36,959 nt of DNA from Verrucomicrobiota bacterium (GCA_003218535.1 QHNV01000044.1:1-36959), one strand, 5' to 3'. Shown: positions 1 through 8,755, counted from the first letter of the stretch. The notes: a model not told the origin generated them from the sequence alone. Numbers and translations are program-made.

Positions 1-1
1 A

Positions 2-2095
2 AACGTTTTGGTCAAGGCAGGCGAGGAAAATGCAGGCGTGGTGGATATCGGTGATGGCTGGGCAATCGCGTTCAAGATGGAGAGCCACAATCATCCGAGC
101 GCGATTGAGCCATTCCAAGGCGCAGCTACCGGGGTCGGCGGAATCATTCGCGACATTTTTACCATGGGCGCGCGCCCCGAGTTTTGTCTGAACTCGCTGC
201 GCTTCGGACCAATTACTCCCGCAAATTCGAAATCTGAAATCCGAAATCCGAGATTGGCGTCCAACCGTCGATTATTCACCGGTGTTGTCTCCGGCATCGC
301 GCATTACGGCAACTGCATCGGCATCCCAACAATCGGCGGCGAAATTTATTTTGATGAAAGTTTCGAGGGTAATCCGCTGGTAAATGTATTTTGCCTCGGC
401 GTATTACGTCACGAGCAACTCGCGCGCGGTAGTGCAAGAGGTGTAGGGAATCCCGTTTTTTACGTCGGCGCCGAAACGGGTCGCGACGGTCTTGCCGGCG
501 CGGCGTTCGCGTCGCGCGAATTGACCGAACAATCACGCGAAGATCGTCCGGCCGTCCAGGTGGGCGATCCGTTCAAGGAAAAACTGTTGCTCGAAGCATG
601 TCTCGAACTCATCGCGCACAATGCCATCGCTGGCATTCAAGACATGGGCGCAGCCGGCCTGACCTGTTCAACGTGCGAAACAGCGAGTCGCGCCGGAAAC
701 GGAATTGAGATTGATCTGGCGAAAGTGCCCAAGCGCGAGCCCGGCATGACGCCGTATGAAATTCTGTTGAGCGAATCGCAGGAGCGAATGCTCATCATCG
801 CGAAGCGGGGAAAGGAAAATCTGGTGCGCGAAATCTTCGAGAAATGGGATGTGCCGTGCGTCCAAATCGGCCGGGTGACTGCTGACGGCATGATGCGCGT
901 CCGCGATAATGGCACGACCGCAGCGGAAATTCCCGCCAAATTGCTTGCGGAACAAGCGCCCCTATATTCCCGCAAGACAAAGCCCCCTGTAGCCGCGTCC
1001 CTATGGGACGCGTCGTCGCTCGCAAAGCGACGACTACAGATGATTGATAATCACGAAGCGCTTCGCCACCTGCTGCGTGATCCGACGATTGCGTCAAAGA
1101 ACTGGGTCTATCGCCAGTACGATCACACTGTGCGCGCCGGCACGCTTGTTAAACCGGGATCGGACGCCGCCGTGTTTTTCGTTCGCTACGCAAATAAGAT
1201 CCTAGCTGCGACGACGGATTGTAACTCACTGTACTGCGCGCTCGATCCCCGCGAGGGTGGCAAAATCGCTGTTGCCGAAGCTGCGCGCAATCTCACCTGC
1301 TCCGGCGCCATGCCGCTGGCCGTCACGGATTGCCTGAACTTCGGAAACCCCTACAAACCGGAAAATTTCTGGCAACTGCGCGAAGCCGTTGAAGGGGTTG
1401 CTGAGGCCTGCCACGCCTTTGGCACCCCGGTCACTGGCGGAAATGTTTCTTTGTATAATGAAAACCCAGCCGGCGTTGTCGATCCAACGCCGACTATCGG
1501 GATGGTGGGCTTAATCGACGACGAAAAACACATCACCACGCAGTGGTTCAAAGAAGCTGGTGACTTAATCATTCTCGTCGGCGAAATCGGAAACGAACTT
1601 GGTGGTTCGCGATTCGTTAAAGTTTGTCACGGAAGGAAAATCGGCCCCCCGCCACACGTCGATCTTCCGCGTGAAATCAAAGTTCAAAACGGTGTGCGCG
1701 ATTTGATCCGCGAAGGTCTCGTCAAAAGCGCACACGATTGTTCCGAGGGTGGCCTCGCCGTGGCTCTGGCCGAATGTTGTTTTGATCCAGACAGACTGTT
1801 AGGCGCAGAGATCATTCTGAATGCAGGCGATACACATGCCACCACAATGCTTTTTAACGAATCGCAGTCGCGGATCATAATTTCCGTCGCCACCGAGAAT
1901 GCCGAGAAAACCATATCCATGTTGCGTGAGCGTGGCGTTCCTTTTCACCAGCTGGGCGAAGTCGGCGGCGACGAGCTTCATATTCGGATAAACCAGGAAA
2001 CTTTTCGCTGGCAGATTGCCGATCTTTACGACGATTGGTGGAATGCGATTCGTCGCGCCGTCGAAGAAGAAACGGAAAGAATTCCAAGCTTGTGA
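2..2095 (+). CDS. purL: Phosphoribosylformylglycinamidine synthase subunit PurL, 5'-truncated by window edge
   Basis: Frame is open from base 2 (NVLVKAGEENAGVVDIGDGWAIAFKMESHNHPSAIEPFQGAATGVGGIIRDIFTMGARP), which is characteristic PurL; C-terminal AIRS-type domain present; stop TGA at 2093-2095. Confidence 0.97.
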   Translation, partial: NVLVKAGEENAGVVDIGDGWAIAFKMESHNHPSAIEPFQGAATGVGGIIRDIFTMGARPEFCLNSLRFGPITPANSKSEIRNPRLASNRRLFTGVVSGIAHYGNCIGIPTIGGEIYFDESFEGNPLVNVFCLGVLRHEQLARGSARGVGNPVFYVGAETGRDGLAGAAFASRELTEQSREDRPAVQVGDPFKEKLLLEACLELIAHNAIAGIQDMGAAGLTCSTCETASRAGNGIEIDLAKVPKREPGMTPYEILLSESQERMLIIAKRGKENLVREIFEKWDVPCVQIGRVTADGMMRVRDNGTTAAEIPAKLLAEQAPLYSRKTKPPVAASLWDASSLAKRRLQMIDNHEALRHLLRDPTIASKNWVYRQYDHTVRAGTLVKPGSDAAVFFVRYANKILAATTDCNSLYCALDPREGGKIAVAEAARNLTCSGAMPLAVTDCLNFGNPYKPENFWQLREAVEGVAEACHAFGTPVTGGNVSLYNENPAGVVDPTPTIGMVGLIDDEKHITTQWFKEAGDLIILVGEIGNELGGSRFVKVCHGRKIGPPPHVDLPREIKVQNGVRDLIREGLVKSAHDCSEGGLAVALAECCFDPDRLLGAEIILNAGDTHATTMLFNESQSRIIISVATENAEKTISMLRERGVPFHQLGEVGGDELHIRINQETFRWQIADLYDDWWNAIRRAVEEETERIPSL
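221..255. repeat. Imperfect heptamer tandem tract inside purL
   Basis: GCAAATT CGAAATC TGAAATC CGAAATC CGAGATT. Confidence 0.7.
987..1039. repeat. Palindromic two-hairpin element inside the purL reading frame
   Basis: CTGTAG-C-[CGCGTCCC TAT GGGACGCG]-[TCGTCGCT CGCAA AGCGACGA]-CTACAG; all three stems perfect. Confidence 0.85.
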
Positions 2096-2154
2096 AGATC
2101 ACCCCAGAACACGAGATTGAATCGCAGCACAATCTGATGGATTATCTATTGTGA
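2092..2154 (+). CDS. Possible 20-aa coupling/leader mini-ORF (MKITPEHEIESQHNLMDYLL) between purL and purF
   Basis: GTG start overlaps the purL stop (GTGA) and its TGA overlaps the purF GTG start (GTGA); no other support. Confidence 0.25.
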   Translation: MKITPEHEIESQHNLMDYLL

Positions 2155-3653
2155 CTTTTCCCCCAGACAAGTTCGACATCGAGCAGGCGCCCGATTCCGC
2201 TGCCATTCCGCAGCATGAGTGTGGCCTTTTCGGTGTATTTGGCCACCCGAACGCGGCAGTGCTGACTTACTACGGACTGTTTGCGCTTCAGCATCGCGGC
2301 CAGGAGAGCGCCGGGATTGTGACGAGCAACGGACCGGGCACGACGTTTCTCTTTCACAAAGACATGGGCCTTGTGTCGCAGGTGTTCGGGCAGGAAGAAC
2401 TGGCGAAACTCAAGGGCACACGCGCTATTGGGCATGCGCGCTACTCCACGACGGGGACGAGCACGATTAAAAATGCGCAACCCTTTGTGGTGGACTGCGT
2501 GCGCGGCCAAATGGCCATCGCGCACAATGGGAATTTGATTAACGCCGACCTTTTGCGCGACGAACTGGAGCGCAAAGGCTCGATTTTCCAAACGACCGCC
2601 GATAGCGAGATCATATTGCATTTGCTCGCGCAACCTTCCGAGAATGGCGCTAATGTGCTGGCCGCCTTGCGTCGGATTCAGGGCGCGTTTTCGCTGTTGA
2701 TCATGAGTGAACGCGAGCTTATCGCGGTGCGCGACCCGTTTGGCTGGCGGCCGCTCGCGCTGGGCAGACTCGACGGTGCCTACATCGTTGCGTCCGAGAC
2801 CTGCGCTTTCGATCTCATTCACGCGGAGTTCATTCGTGAAATTGAACCGGGCGAAGTGCTGATCATCGATGAAACCGGACTGCGCTCGGAACGGCCATTT
2901 CCGGAGGAGCGCCCCGCGTTTTGCATGTTCGAATACGTCTATTTTTCGCGCCCAGACAGTATGCTCGGCGGCGTGAACGTCGGCAAAGTGCGTATGGAAA
3001 TGGGACGCGAACTCGCGCGCAAGTTTCCGGTTGAGGCCGACATTGTCGTGCCGGTTCCTGACTCTGGAAATTACGCTGCGCTTGGTTTCGCTCAAGAATT
3101 GAACATTCCGTACGGGCACGCGTTTGTGCGCAATCACTACATCGGCCGCACATTCTTGCAGCCGAGCCAGCTGATCCGAGATTTCGATGTGCGAGTGAAG
3201 TTAAACTTAATCAAGGAAATGGTTGCGGGAAAACGCGTCGTGGTTGTGGACGACTCTATTGTGCGCGGCACCACAGCACGGGCGCGGGTGGTCAACTTGC
3301 GCGAGGCCGGCGCGAGGGAGGTCCACATGCGGGTGAGTTGTCCGCCGCATCGGTTTGCCTGTCATTACGGCATCGATTTTCCGGATCCGGAAAAACTGAT
3401 CGCGAATCAGATGTCGATGGAAGAAATCTGCAAATACCTTGGCGTGGACAGTCTTGGTTATCTCGATGTTGAGGGAATGGTGCGCGCGACCGGCAAACCG
3501 CTGAATACTTTCTGTCTCGCCTGTTTCAACGGCGATTATCCTCTACCCGTCGATCCCGCGTTGGACAAGTTCATCATGGAAAAACGCGAACAACGCGCGA
3601 GGGCTCTCGCCGAGCAGGAAGCGCACCCGACGTTGTTTGCAGATTTGAAGTAA
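2151..3653 (+). CDS. purF: Amidophosphoribosyltransferase PurF
   Basis: CGLFGVFGHPNAAVLTYYGLFALQHRGQESAGI N-terminal Ntn glutaminase; VVVVDDSIVRGTT PRPP-binding loop. Confidence 0.97.
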   Translation: MTFPPDKFDIEQAPDSAAIPQHECGLFGVFGHPNAAVLTYYGLFALQHRGQESAGIVTSNGPGTTFLFHKDMGLVSQVFGQEELAKLKGTRAIGHARYSTTGTSTIKNAQPFVVDCVRGQMAIAHNGNLINADLLRDELERKGSIFQTTADSEIILHLLAQPSENGANVLAALRRIQGAFSLLIMSERELIAVRDPFGWRPLALGRLDGAYIVASETCAFDLIHAEFIREIEPGEVLIIDETGLRSERPFPEERPAFCMFEYVYFSRPDSMLGGVNVGKVRMEMGRELARKFPVEADIVVPVPDSGNYAALGFAQELNIPYGHAFVRNHYIGRTFLQPSQLIRDFDVRVKLNLIKEMVAGKRVVVVDDSIVRGTTARARVVNLREAGAREVHMRVSCPPHRFACHYGIDFPDPEKLIANQMSMEEICKYLGVDSLGYLDVEGMVRATGKPLNTFCLACFNGDYPLPVDPALDKFIMEKREQRARALAEQEAHPTLFADLK

Positions 3654-3671
3654 CGAGCTTCGCGCATTTTT

Positions 3672-3723
3672 TGTAGGGGAAGGCGTTGCCTTCCCGTGGG
3701 AAGCTGACAGCTTCCTCCCACAG
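3672..3723. repeat. TGTAG-bordered double-hairpin element in the purF-purM spacer
   Basis: TGTAG-[GGGAAGGC GTT GCCTTCCC]-[GTGGGAAGCTG A CAGCTTCCTCCCAC]-AG; two adjacent inverted repeats. Confidence 0.7.
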
Positions 3724-3725
3724 AA

Positions 3726-4748
3726 ATGGCAAAGAAGCAAAAGGCGTACGCGCGGGCGGGCGTTGATGTCGATCTTGGCAACAAACTCAAACGCCAAATT
3801 CAGTCGCTCCTAAAGCAAACTCACGGCCCGCAAGTACTCGGGAAAATCGGCGGCTTTGGCGGATTGTTTCGAGCGAAGTTCCCCGGACTGCGCGAGCCGA
3901 TTTTGGTCGCCAGCATCGATGGCGTCGGGACGAAATTAAAAATCGCTTTTGCGGTGAACAAGCACGACACCGTGGGGGCGGATCTGGTAAACCATTGCGC
4001 CAACGACATCGCCGTCTTTGGCGCGCGGCCGCTGTTTTTTCTCGATTACATCGGCTGCGAAAAACTTCAACCGCGCGTGTTTGATCAATTGATCGGCGGA
4101 ATGTCACGCGCATGTCGATTGGCCGATTGCGCGTTGATTGGAGGCGAAACCGCACAAATGCCGGGAATGTATCGCAAAGGCGAATACGATCTTGCCGGTT
4201 GCATCGTCGGCGTGGTCGATCGAACCAAGGTCATTGACGGCAGCAATATCAAACCGGGCGATGTGGTCCTTGGCCTCGCCTCAAATGGTCTTCACACGAA
4301 TGGTTATTCGCTTGCGCGCAAAATTTTGTTTGAGAAAATGGGTTTGAAACCGAGTTCGCCTCTTCCCGGATCGGCAATCATCGTCGGCAAAGAATTGCTG
4401 CGGGTGCACCAAAATTATCAGCCGCTCCTTGCAAAGATCCCGACCGGGACCATCAAAGGTCTCGCTCACATCACGGGTGGTGGTTTGATCGACAATCTCC
4501 CACGAGCTCTGCCCGAGAATTGCCACGCGGTGATTGAAACCAAAAGTTGGCGCGTCCCGCGCATCTTCCAAATCTTACAGCAAAGCGGAAGTATTGATCC
4601 TCACGAGATGTACCAGGTTTTCAACATGGGGATTGGAATGGTCGCAATCGTCGGGCAGCCAGATGCACGGCGCACAATGTCGATCTTGCACGCGCGAGAA
4701 ATTGGCCGAATCGAACGCGGATCCGGGAAAACCGTTTTAGAATTGTAG
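3726..4748 (+). CDS. purM: Phosphoribosylformylglycinamidine cyclo-ligase PurM
   Basis: AYARAGVDVDLGNKLKRQI; VASIDGVGTKLKIA; ALIGGETAQMPGMY; HITGGGLIDNLPR motifs. Confidence 0.97.
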   Translation: MAKKQKAYARAGVDVDLGNKLKRQIQSLLKQTHGPQVLGKIGGFGGLFRAKFPGLREPILVASIDGVGTKLKIAFAVNKHDTVGADLVNHCANDIAVFGARPLFFLDYIGCEKLQPRVFDQLIGGMSRACRLADCALIGGETAQMPGMYRKGEYDLAGCIVGVVDRTKVIDGSNIKPGDVVLGLASNGLHTNGYSLARKILFEKMGLKPSSPLPGSAIIVGKELLRVHQNYQPLLAKIPTGTIKGLAHITGGGLIDNLPRALPENCHAVIETKSWRVPRIFQILQQSGSIDPHEMYQVFNMGIGMVAIVGQPDARRTMSILHAREIGRIERGSGKTVLEL

Positions 4749-4767
4749 GGCGTCTGTGTCAGACGCC
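4744..4767. repeat. TGTAG + single perfect hairpin at the purM 3' end
   Basis: TGTAG-GGCGTCTG TGT CAGACGCC; the TAG is the purM stop codon. Confidence 0.65.
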
Positions 4768-4775
4768 ATTGGGAT

Positions 4776-7358
4776 TCACGGCAATTTGGGCGACGCGGGA
4801 TCGGTCGCATTCACTGGAATCTGAACTTGTGGTGCTGCTGTTGGCGCAGCGATTTTGCCTTTGCCTAGGATCCGCTGCAGGCCTGCACGTAGTGCTGCAA
4901 GATCGACAACCTCTACGACCCGTGATTTCAAGGCGCGCGCGCGTGTTGCAAGAAAAACCAGGAAAAGCCCATAGGGGACGATAAACCACAGATCGGCATG
5001 GGAAACATTGACCTGCCGGTACACCAATAGGGCCAAAGCAATGAGATTGAAAATCACGGTCGTAGTTACCAACCGGTCATGAAGTCGGACGCGTGTTAAG
5101 CATTTTCCGCCACCATGGTATTCGGTCACAGTGTGAAGTGTCACGCTCCACCAGAAATTTCCGTAAATTTGAATGTCCCACTCATTCCACCCAGTGTCGG
5201 TGGAATAGCGCCAGCCCTCCTCCTCGAGCAATTGAAACACGGAGCCAAGCAAATAATGACGGTCCCTGCCCTCTTCGCTCCAAAAAATGCGGCGACTCAG
5301 AGTGCTGAAAAAACGGTCTCTATTGGGCAAATGTTCGTGCGCTTGAATGACACTCCGCGGTGTCCGTTTGAAATGCAGCCAGGTGAAATAACGTGACCAC
5401 CCTCGCACGAGCGGCTGCATGAAAGCGAGCAACATCACCAGTAGCCGCGCATGCACGATATCGAATTTCGGCTCGATCGGCGCTCGCACCATGTAGGAAA
5501 GCGCAACGCAGAAGGTACCGCCGAGCATTAGGTACGGAACAATGCGCAGCGCAGGCAGAAAAATTCCCAGACCGAAGAGGAAAATCGTCAGCGCGAACCA
5601 CTCGACGCTGCTGAGGTAAGCAGCGACTTCCGATTGCGGTCGAGGGTAGACGGATTGGAAAAATCCTTCGCCGAAAATTCCATGGTAGATCACTGGCCGA
5701 TTTATGAACCAACTGAAGCGGGGCGTCCCATAAATTTGGCCGCGCCATTTCGCAGTGCCGGTTGGACCGAAAAAGATCAAGTGCTTGAAACGCAGCAACG
5801 ACTCGGCTTCGCCATAGCCATCCTGCTGTTTTAAAAAAGCCCGCAGCGTAAAACGCCGATGATGCCAGACGATTGCAGTCGGACTAAAAGCGATAACGCA
5901 TCCCGCCTGCTGAAGTCGCCAACAAAAATCAACATCGTCTCCAGCTTTTCGATATTCAGGATCGAAGCCACCAATATTTTCAAAGGCCCATCGATAAAAC
6001 GCCATGTTACAGCCTGGGATGTGCTCAGCGATTGTATCGGTGAGCAGAACGTGGCTGGGACCGCCAGGTGCGGCTGCGACACAGGCTTGGATCCAATTTT
6101 GCCCAGGCGGTGTAATGTTTGGTCCGCCGACTCCCGCATAGTCGCCGCTGATCAGCGTGCCAATCAAATAGTAGAGCCAATCGACGTCCGCCATGCAGTC
6201 CGAGTCGGTATAGGCGAGCACTTCGCCTTTTGCCGCAGCTGCGCCTGTGTTGCGCGCGTAGCTCAAGCCATGATTGCCTTGATGGATGTAGCGAACCTGC
6301 GGAAACTGCGCAGCGATGTAAGCGGTGTCGTCGGTTGATCCGTCATCAACCAGAATCACTTCATAATCCGGGTAATTCAGTTTCCCTAACGAATTCAGAC
6401 AGGCTGCGAGCGTCCTGCCGCCATTGTACGAACAAACAATTATCGAGACAAACGGCGCACGCGGCAAGGCGCGATGTGGCAGGGCGGAGTTTTCCGCACC
6501 AAGTTTTTCCCGCAGCGCGTAAAAGGCTTTCTTTGGTTCCCGCTCACGGGTAACGATTCCAAATGCCCAATCCGTAATTTCCTGTCCGCCGGTAAACCAT
6601 TCATCCGTCCACGTAAAGAAAACAGTTCCGGCAAGGCCGCACTTTACAACGCTGTCGACATGCCAACTCAACATCTCAGCTTGCTCATCTTGCGAATGCC
6701 GGATGGTATCCATGCCGAACTCACCCAAGATAAGCGGTCGCTCGCCGGTCAAATTTTGCAGACGCAACAGATAGCGCTCGAAATCACGTTGATCGTGCAG
6801 GTAAACGTTGAAACAGCAAAAATCGACGTTCTGCGGTAGGAGATATTCTGTTGGCGGATACGTCGCATAGGAAAAGAGAACGTCAGGATCGATCCGCCGC
6901 CCCATTTGAACCAGTTCCTCTATGAATTCCACCACACGACGAGCGCCGAGCCAGCGCACCATTGTGCTCGAAATTTCGTTGCCAACGAGATAACCGAGGA
7001 CCACCGGATGCCCGGCATGCGCTCCCACCGCGGTCTTAACGGCTTCGACAATATCTTTACGTGTCGACCGTTCCCGCAGAAACTCGATATGCTTCGCCCA
7101 AGGGAGCGTCACCAACACGCGCATCCCGGCAACAGCGCAACGATCGAGAAACCAGCGCGGCGGCACATGATAAATCCGGACAACGTTTAGTCCGGCCTGG
7201 CGCATGAGCGCAAGGTCGATATCCACTTGCTTCGGCCGTCCGAGGTAATTTCCTTCGGCGTCCGGTCGGAAAGGCCCGTAGGTAACTCCTTTGATAAAGA
7301 ACTTTCTATCTCCTTCAAAAAAGAATTTCGCTATCGGGCGAACTCGCGAGTTTTCCAT
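4776..7358 (-). CDS. Fusion protein: glycoside hydrolase (GH2/GH5-like TIM barrel) + family 2 glycosyltransferase + membrane C-terminus
   Basis: N-terminal EGDRKFFIKGVTYGPF, VLGYLVGNEIS and LILGEFGMD (candidate catalytic Glu residues); central VSIIVCSYNGGRTLAACLNSL, DDGSTDD, YTDSDCMAD, GGFDPEYRKAGDDVDFCWRL; hydrophobic helices after that. Confidence 0.88.
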   Translation of the reverse strand: MENSRVRPIAKFFFEGDRKFFIKGVTYGPFRPDAEGNYLGRPKQVDIDLALMRQAGLNVVRIYHVPPRWFLDRCAVAGMRVLVTLPWAKHIEFLRERSTRKDIVEAVKTAVGAHAGHPVVLGYLVGNEISSTMVRWLGARRVVEFIEELVQMGRRIDPDVLFSYATYPPTEYLLPQNVDFCCFNVYLHDQRDFERYLLRLQNLTGERPLILGEFGMDTIRHSQDEQAEMLSWHVDSVVKCGLAGTVFFTWTDEWFTGGQEITDWAFGIVTREREPKKAFYALREKLGAENSALPHRALPRAPFVSIIVCSYNGGRTLAACLNSLGKLNYPDYEVILVDDGSTDDTAYIAAQFPQVRYIHQGNHGLSYARNTGAAAAKGEVLAYTDSDCMADVDWLYYLIGTLISGDYAGVGGPNITPPGQNWIQACVAAAPGGPSHVLLTDTIAEHIPGCNMAFYRWAFENIGGFDPEYRKAGDDVDFCWRLQQAGCVIAFSPTAIVWHHRRFTLRAFLKQQDGYGEAESLLRFKHLIFFGPTGTAKWRGQIYGTPRFSWFINRPVIYHGIFGEGFFQSVYPRPQSEVAAYLSSVEWFALTIFLFGLGIFLPALRIVPYLMLGGTFCVALSYMVRAPIEPKFDIVHARLLVMLLAFMQPLVRGWSRYFTWLHFKRTPRSVIQAHEHLPNRDRFFSTLSRRIFWSEEGRDRHYLLGSVFQLLEEEGWRYSTDTGWNEWDIQIYGNFWWSVTLHTVTEYHGGGKCLTRVRLHDRLVTTTVIFNLIALALLVYRQVNVSHADLWFIVPYGLFLVFLATRARALKSRVVEVVDLAALRAGLQRILGKGKIAAPTAAPQVQIPVNATDPASPKLP

Positions 7359-7426
7359 CTTTATTATGTCGAGCGGAGTCGCCTGCTAAGCCGTAGCTTT
7401 ATGCGAAGGTGTGGAGACATCTCTCA

Positions 7427-8716
7427 CTAAGTCGTAGTCATTGTCTCCATTACTTCACAAATGATCACACCTGTGCGCTCGATATCCTTCGGCGTATGCT
7501 GTGTGGAAATAAGTCCGGTCTCGAACTGCGATGGCGCGAAATAAATGCCGCGTTTCAGACAAGCATGAAAAAAGGTGGTAAACATTTTCAAGTTGCTGCG
7601 CTGCGCGGTGGCAAGATCAACAATAGGGCTGCCTGCGAAGAACAGGCAAAACATAGAGCCAATCCGATGAAATGTGAGGTCAACCTTTGCCTTCGCGATC
7701 GCGGCGCGCACGATCTCTTCGAATTGTTCACCGAGTTCTTCGAGCACCTTCCATCCATCGATCCGTTCCAGCTCCCGCAATTGCGCTAGGCCAGCTGCCA
7801 TTGCCAGCGGATTTCCGGACAATGTGCCGGCCTGATAGACGGGACCATCTGGAGAAAGCTTGTCCATGATTTCCGCACGTCCGCCAAAGGCACCGACGGG
7901 AAGACCTCCACCGATCACCTTGCCTAATGCTGTTAAATCAGGTTTAACCCGATAGATCTGTTGCGCGCCGCCGCGCGCGACGCGAAACCCAGTGATCACT
8001 TCGTCGAAGATCAACAATGCGCCGTATTTGGTGCATTCGTCGCGCAAGATGAACAAAAAATCTTTCTGCGGAAAATAGAGGCCTGCGTTCGCTGGTATCG
8101 GCTCAAGAATCACCGCCGCTATTTCGTTTTTGTTTTCGCGAAACGCTTTTCTCACAAGATCGACATCGTTGAAGGGCAACGAAACGGTAAGATCAACGAA
8201 GGCCTGTGGCACCCCGGCACTGTCAGGGCGTCCATGTGTGAGCGCACCGCTGCCCGCTTTTACAAGCAAAGCATCGACGTGTCCGTGATAACATCCGTCG
8301 AACTTGATGATCTTGTCGCGTCGCGTGAACCCGCGCGCGAGCCGAATGCATGACATGGTGGCCTCGGTGCCGCTGTTGACCATACGCACTTTTTCAATCG
8401 ATGGCATCCAATTGCAGATTAATTCCGCCATTTCCACTTCGGGCGGATTCGGTATTCCAAAACTTAATCCGCGCGTGGCAGCTTCGCGCACCGCATCCAC
8501 GACGACTTTTGGCGCATGACCTAGGATTGCCGGGCCCCAACTGCCGACGTAATCGATGTATTCATTTCCATCGACATCCCAAATCTTCGCGTCCTCTGCT
8601 CGCGCTACGAAGAACGGTTTGCTGCCAACGTTGCGAAATGCGCGCACTGGCGAGTTGACACCGCCCGGAACGCGCTGTTGGGCAGTGGCAAACAGTTGGG
8701 AGGACCGAGAATTCAC
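7427..8716 (-). CDS. hemL: Glutamate-1-semialdehyde 2,1-aminomutase
   Basis: RVPGGVNSPVRAF; SGTEATMSCIRLARGFTRRDKIIKFDGCYHGH; GKVIGGGLPVGAFGGRAEIMD; GTG start. Confidence 0.96.
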   Translation of the reverse strand: MNSRSSQLFATAQQRVPGGVNSPVRAFRNVGSKPFFVARAEDAKIWDVDGNEYIDYVGSWGPAILGHAPKVVVDAVREAATRGLSFGIPNPPEVEMAELICNWMPSIEKVRMVNSGTEATMSCIRLARGFTRRDKIIKFDGCYHGHVDALLVKAGSGALTHGRPDSAGVPQAFVDLTVSLPFNDVDLVRKAFRENKNEIAAVILEPIPANAGLYFPQKDFLFILRDECTKYGALLIFDEVITGFRVARGGAQQIYRVKPDLTALGKVIGGGLPVGAFGGRAEIMDKLSPDGPVYQAGTLSGNPLAMAAGLAQLRELERIDGWKVLEELGEQFEEIVRAAIAKAKVDLTFHRIGSMFCLFFAGSPIVDLATAQRSNLKMFTTFFHACLKRGIYFAPSQFETGLISTQHTPKDIERTGVIICEVMETMTTT

Positions 8717-8731
8717 ATGCCGAAGATAAGC

Positions 8732-8755
8732 GTTAAATCGTTAAATCGCTAAATT
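8732..8755. repeat. Three near-identical octamers upstream of hemL
   Basis: GTTAAATC GTTAAATC GCTAAATT. Confidence 0.6.

Noticed and set aside
2142-3137. 331-aa minus-strand ORF antisense to purF
   Set aside because: Fully overlaps a confidently identified purF; composition is Arg/His-rich mirror coding typical of GC-biased antisense frames
4744-4767. Calling this hairpin a classical rho-independent terminator
   Set aside because: Good stem but no following T tract; better described as a member of the TGTAG palindromic family
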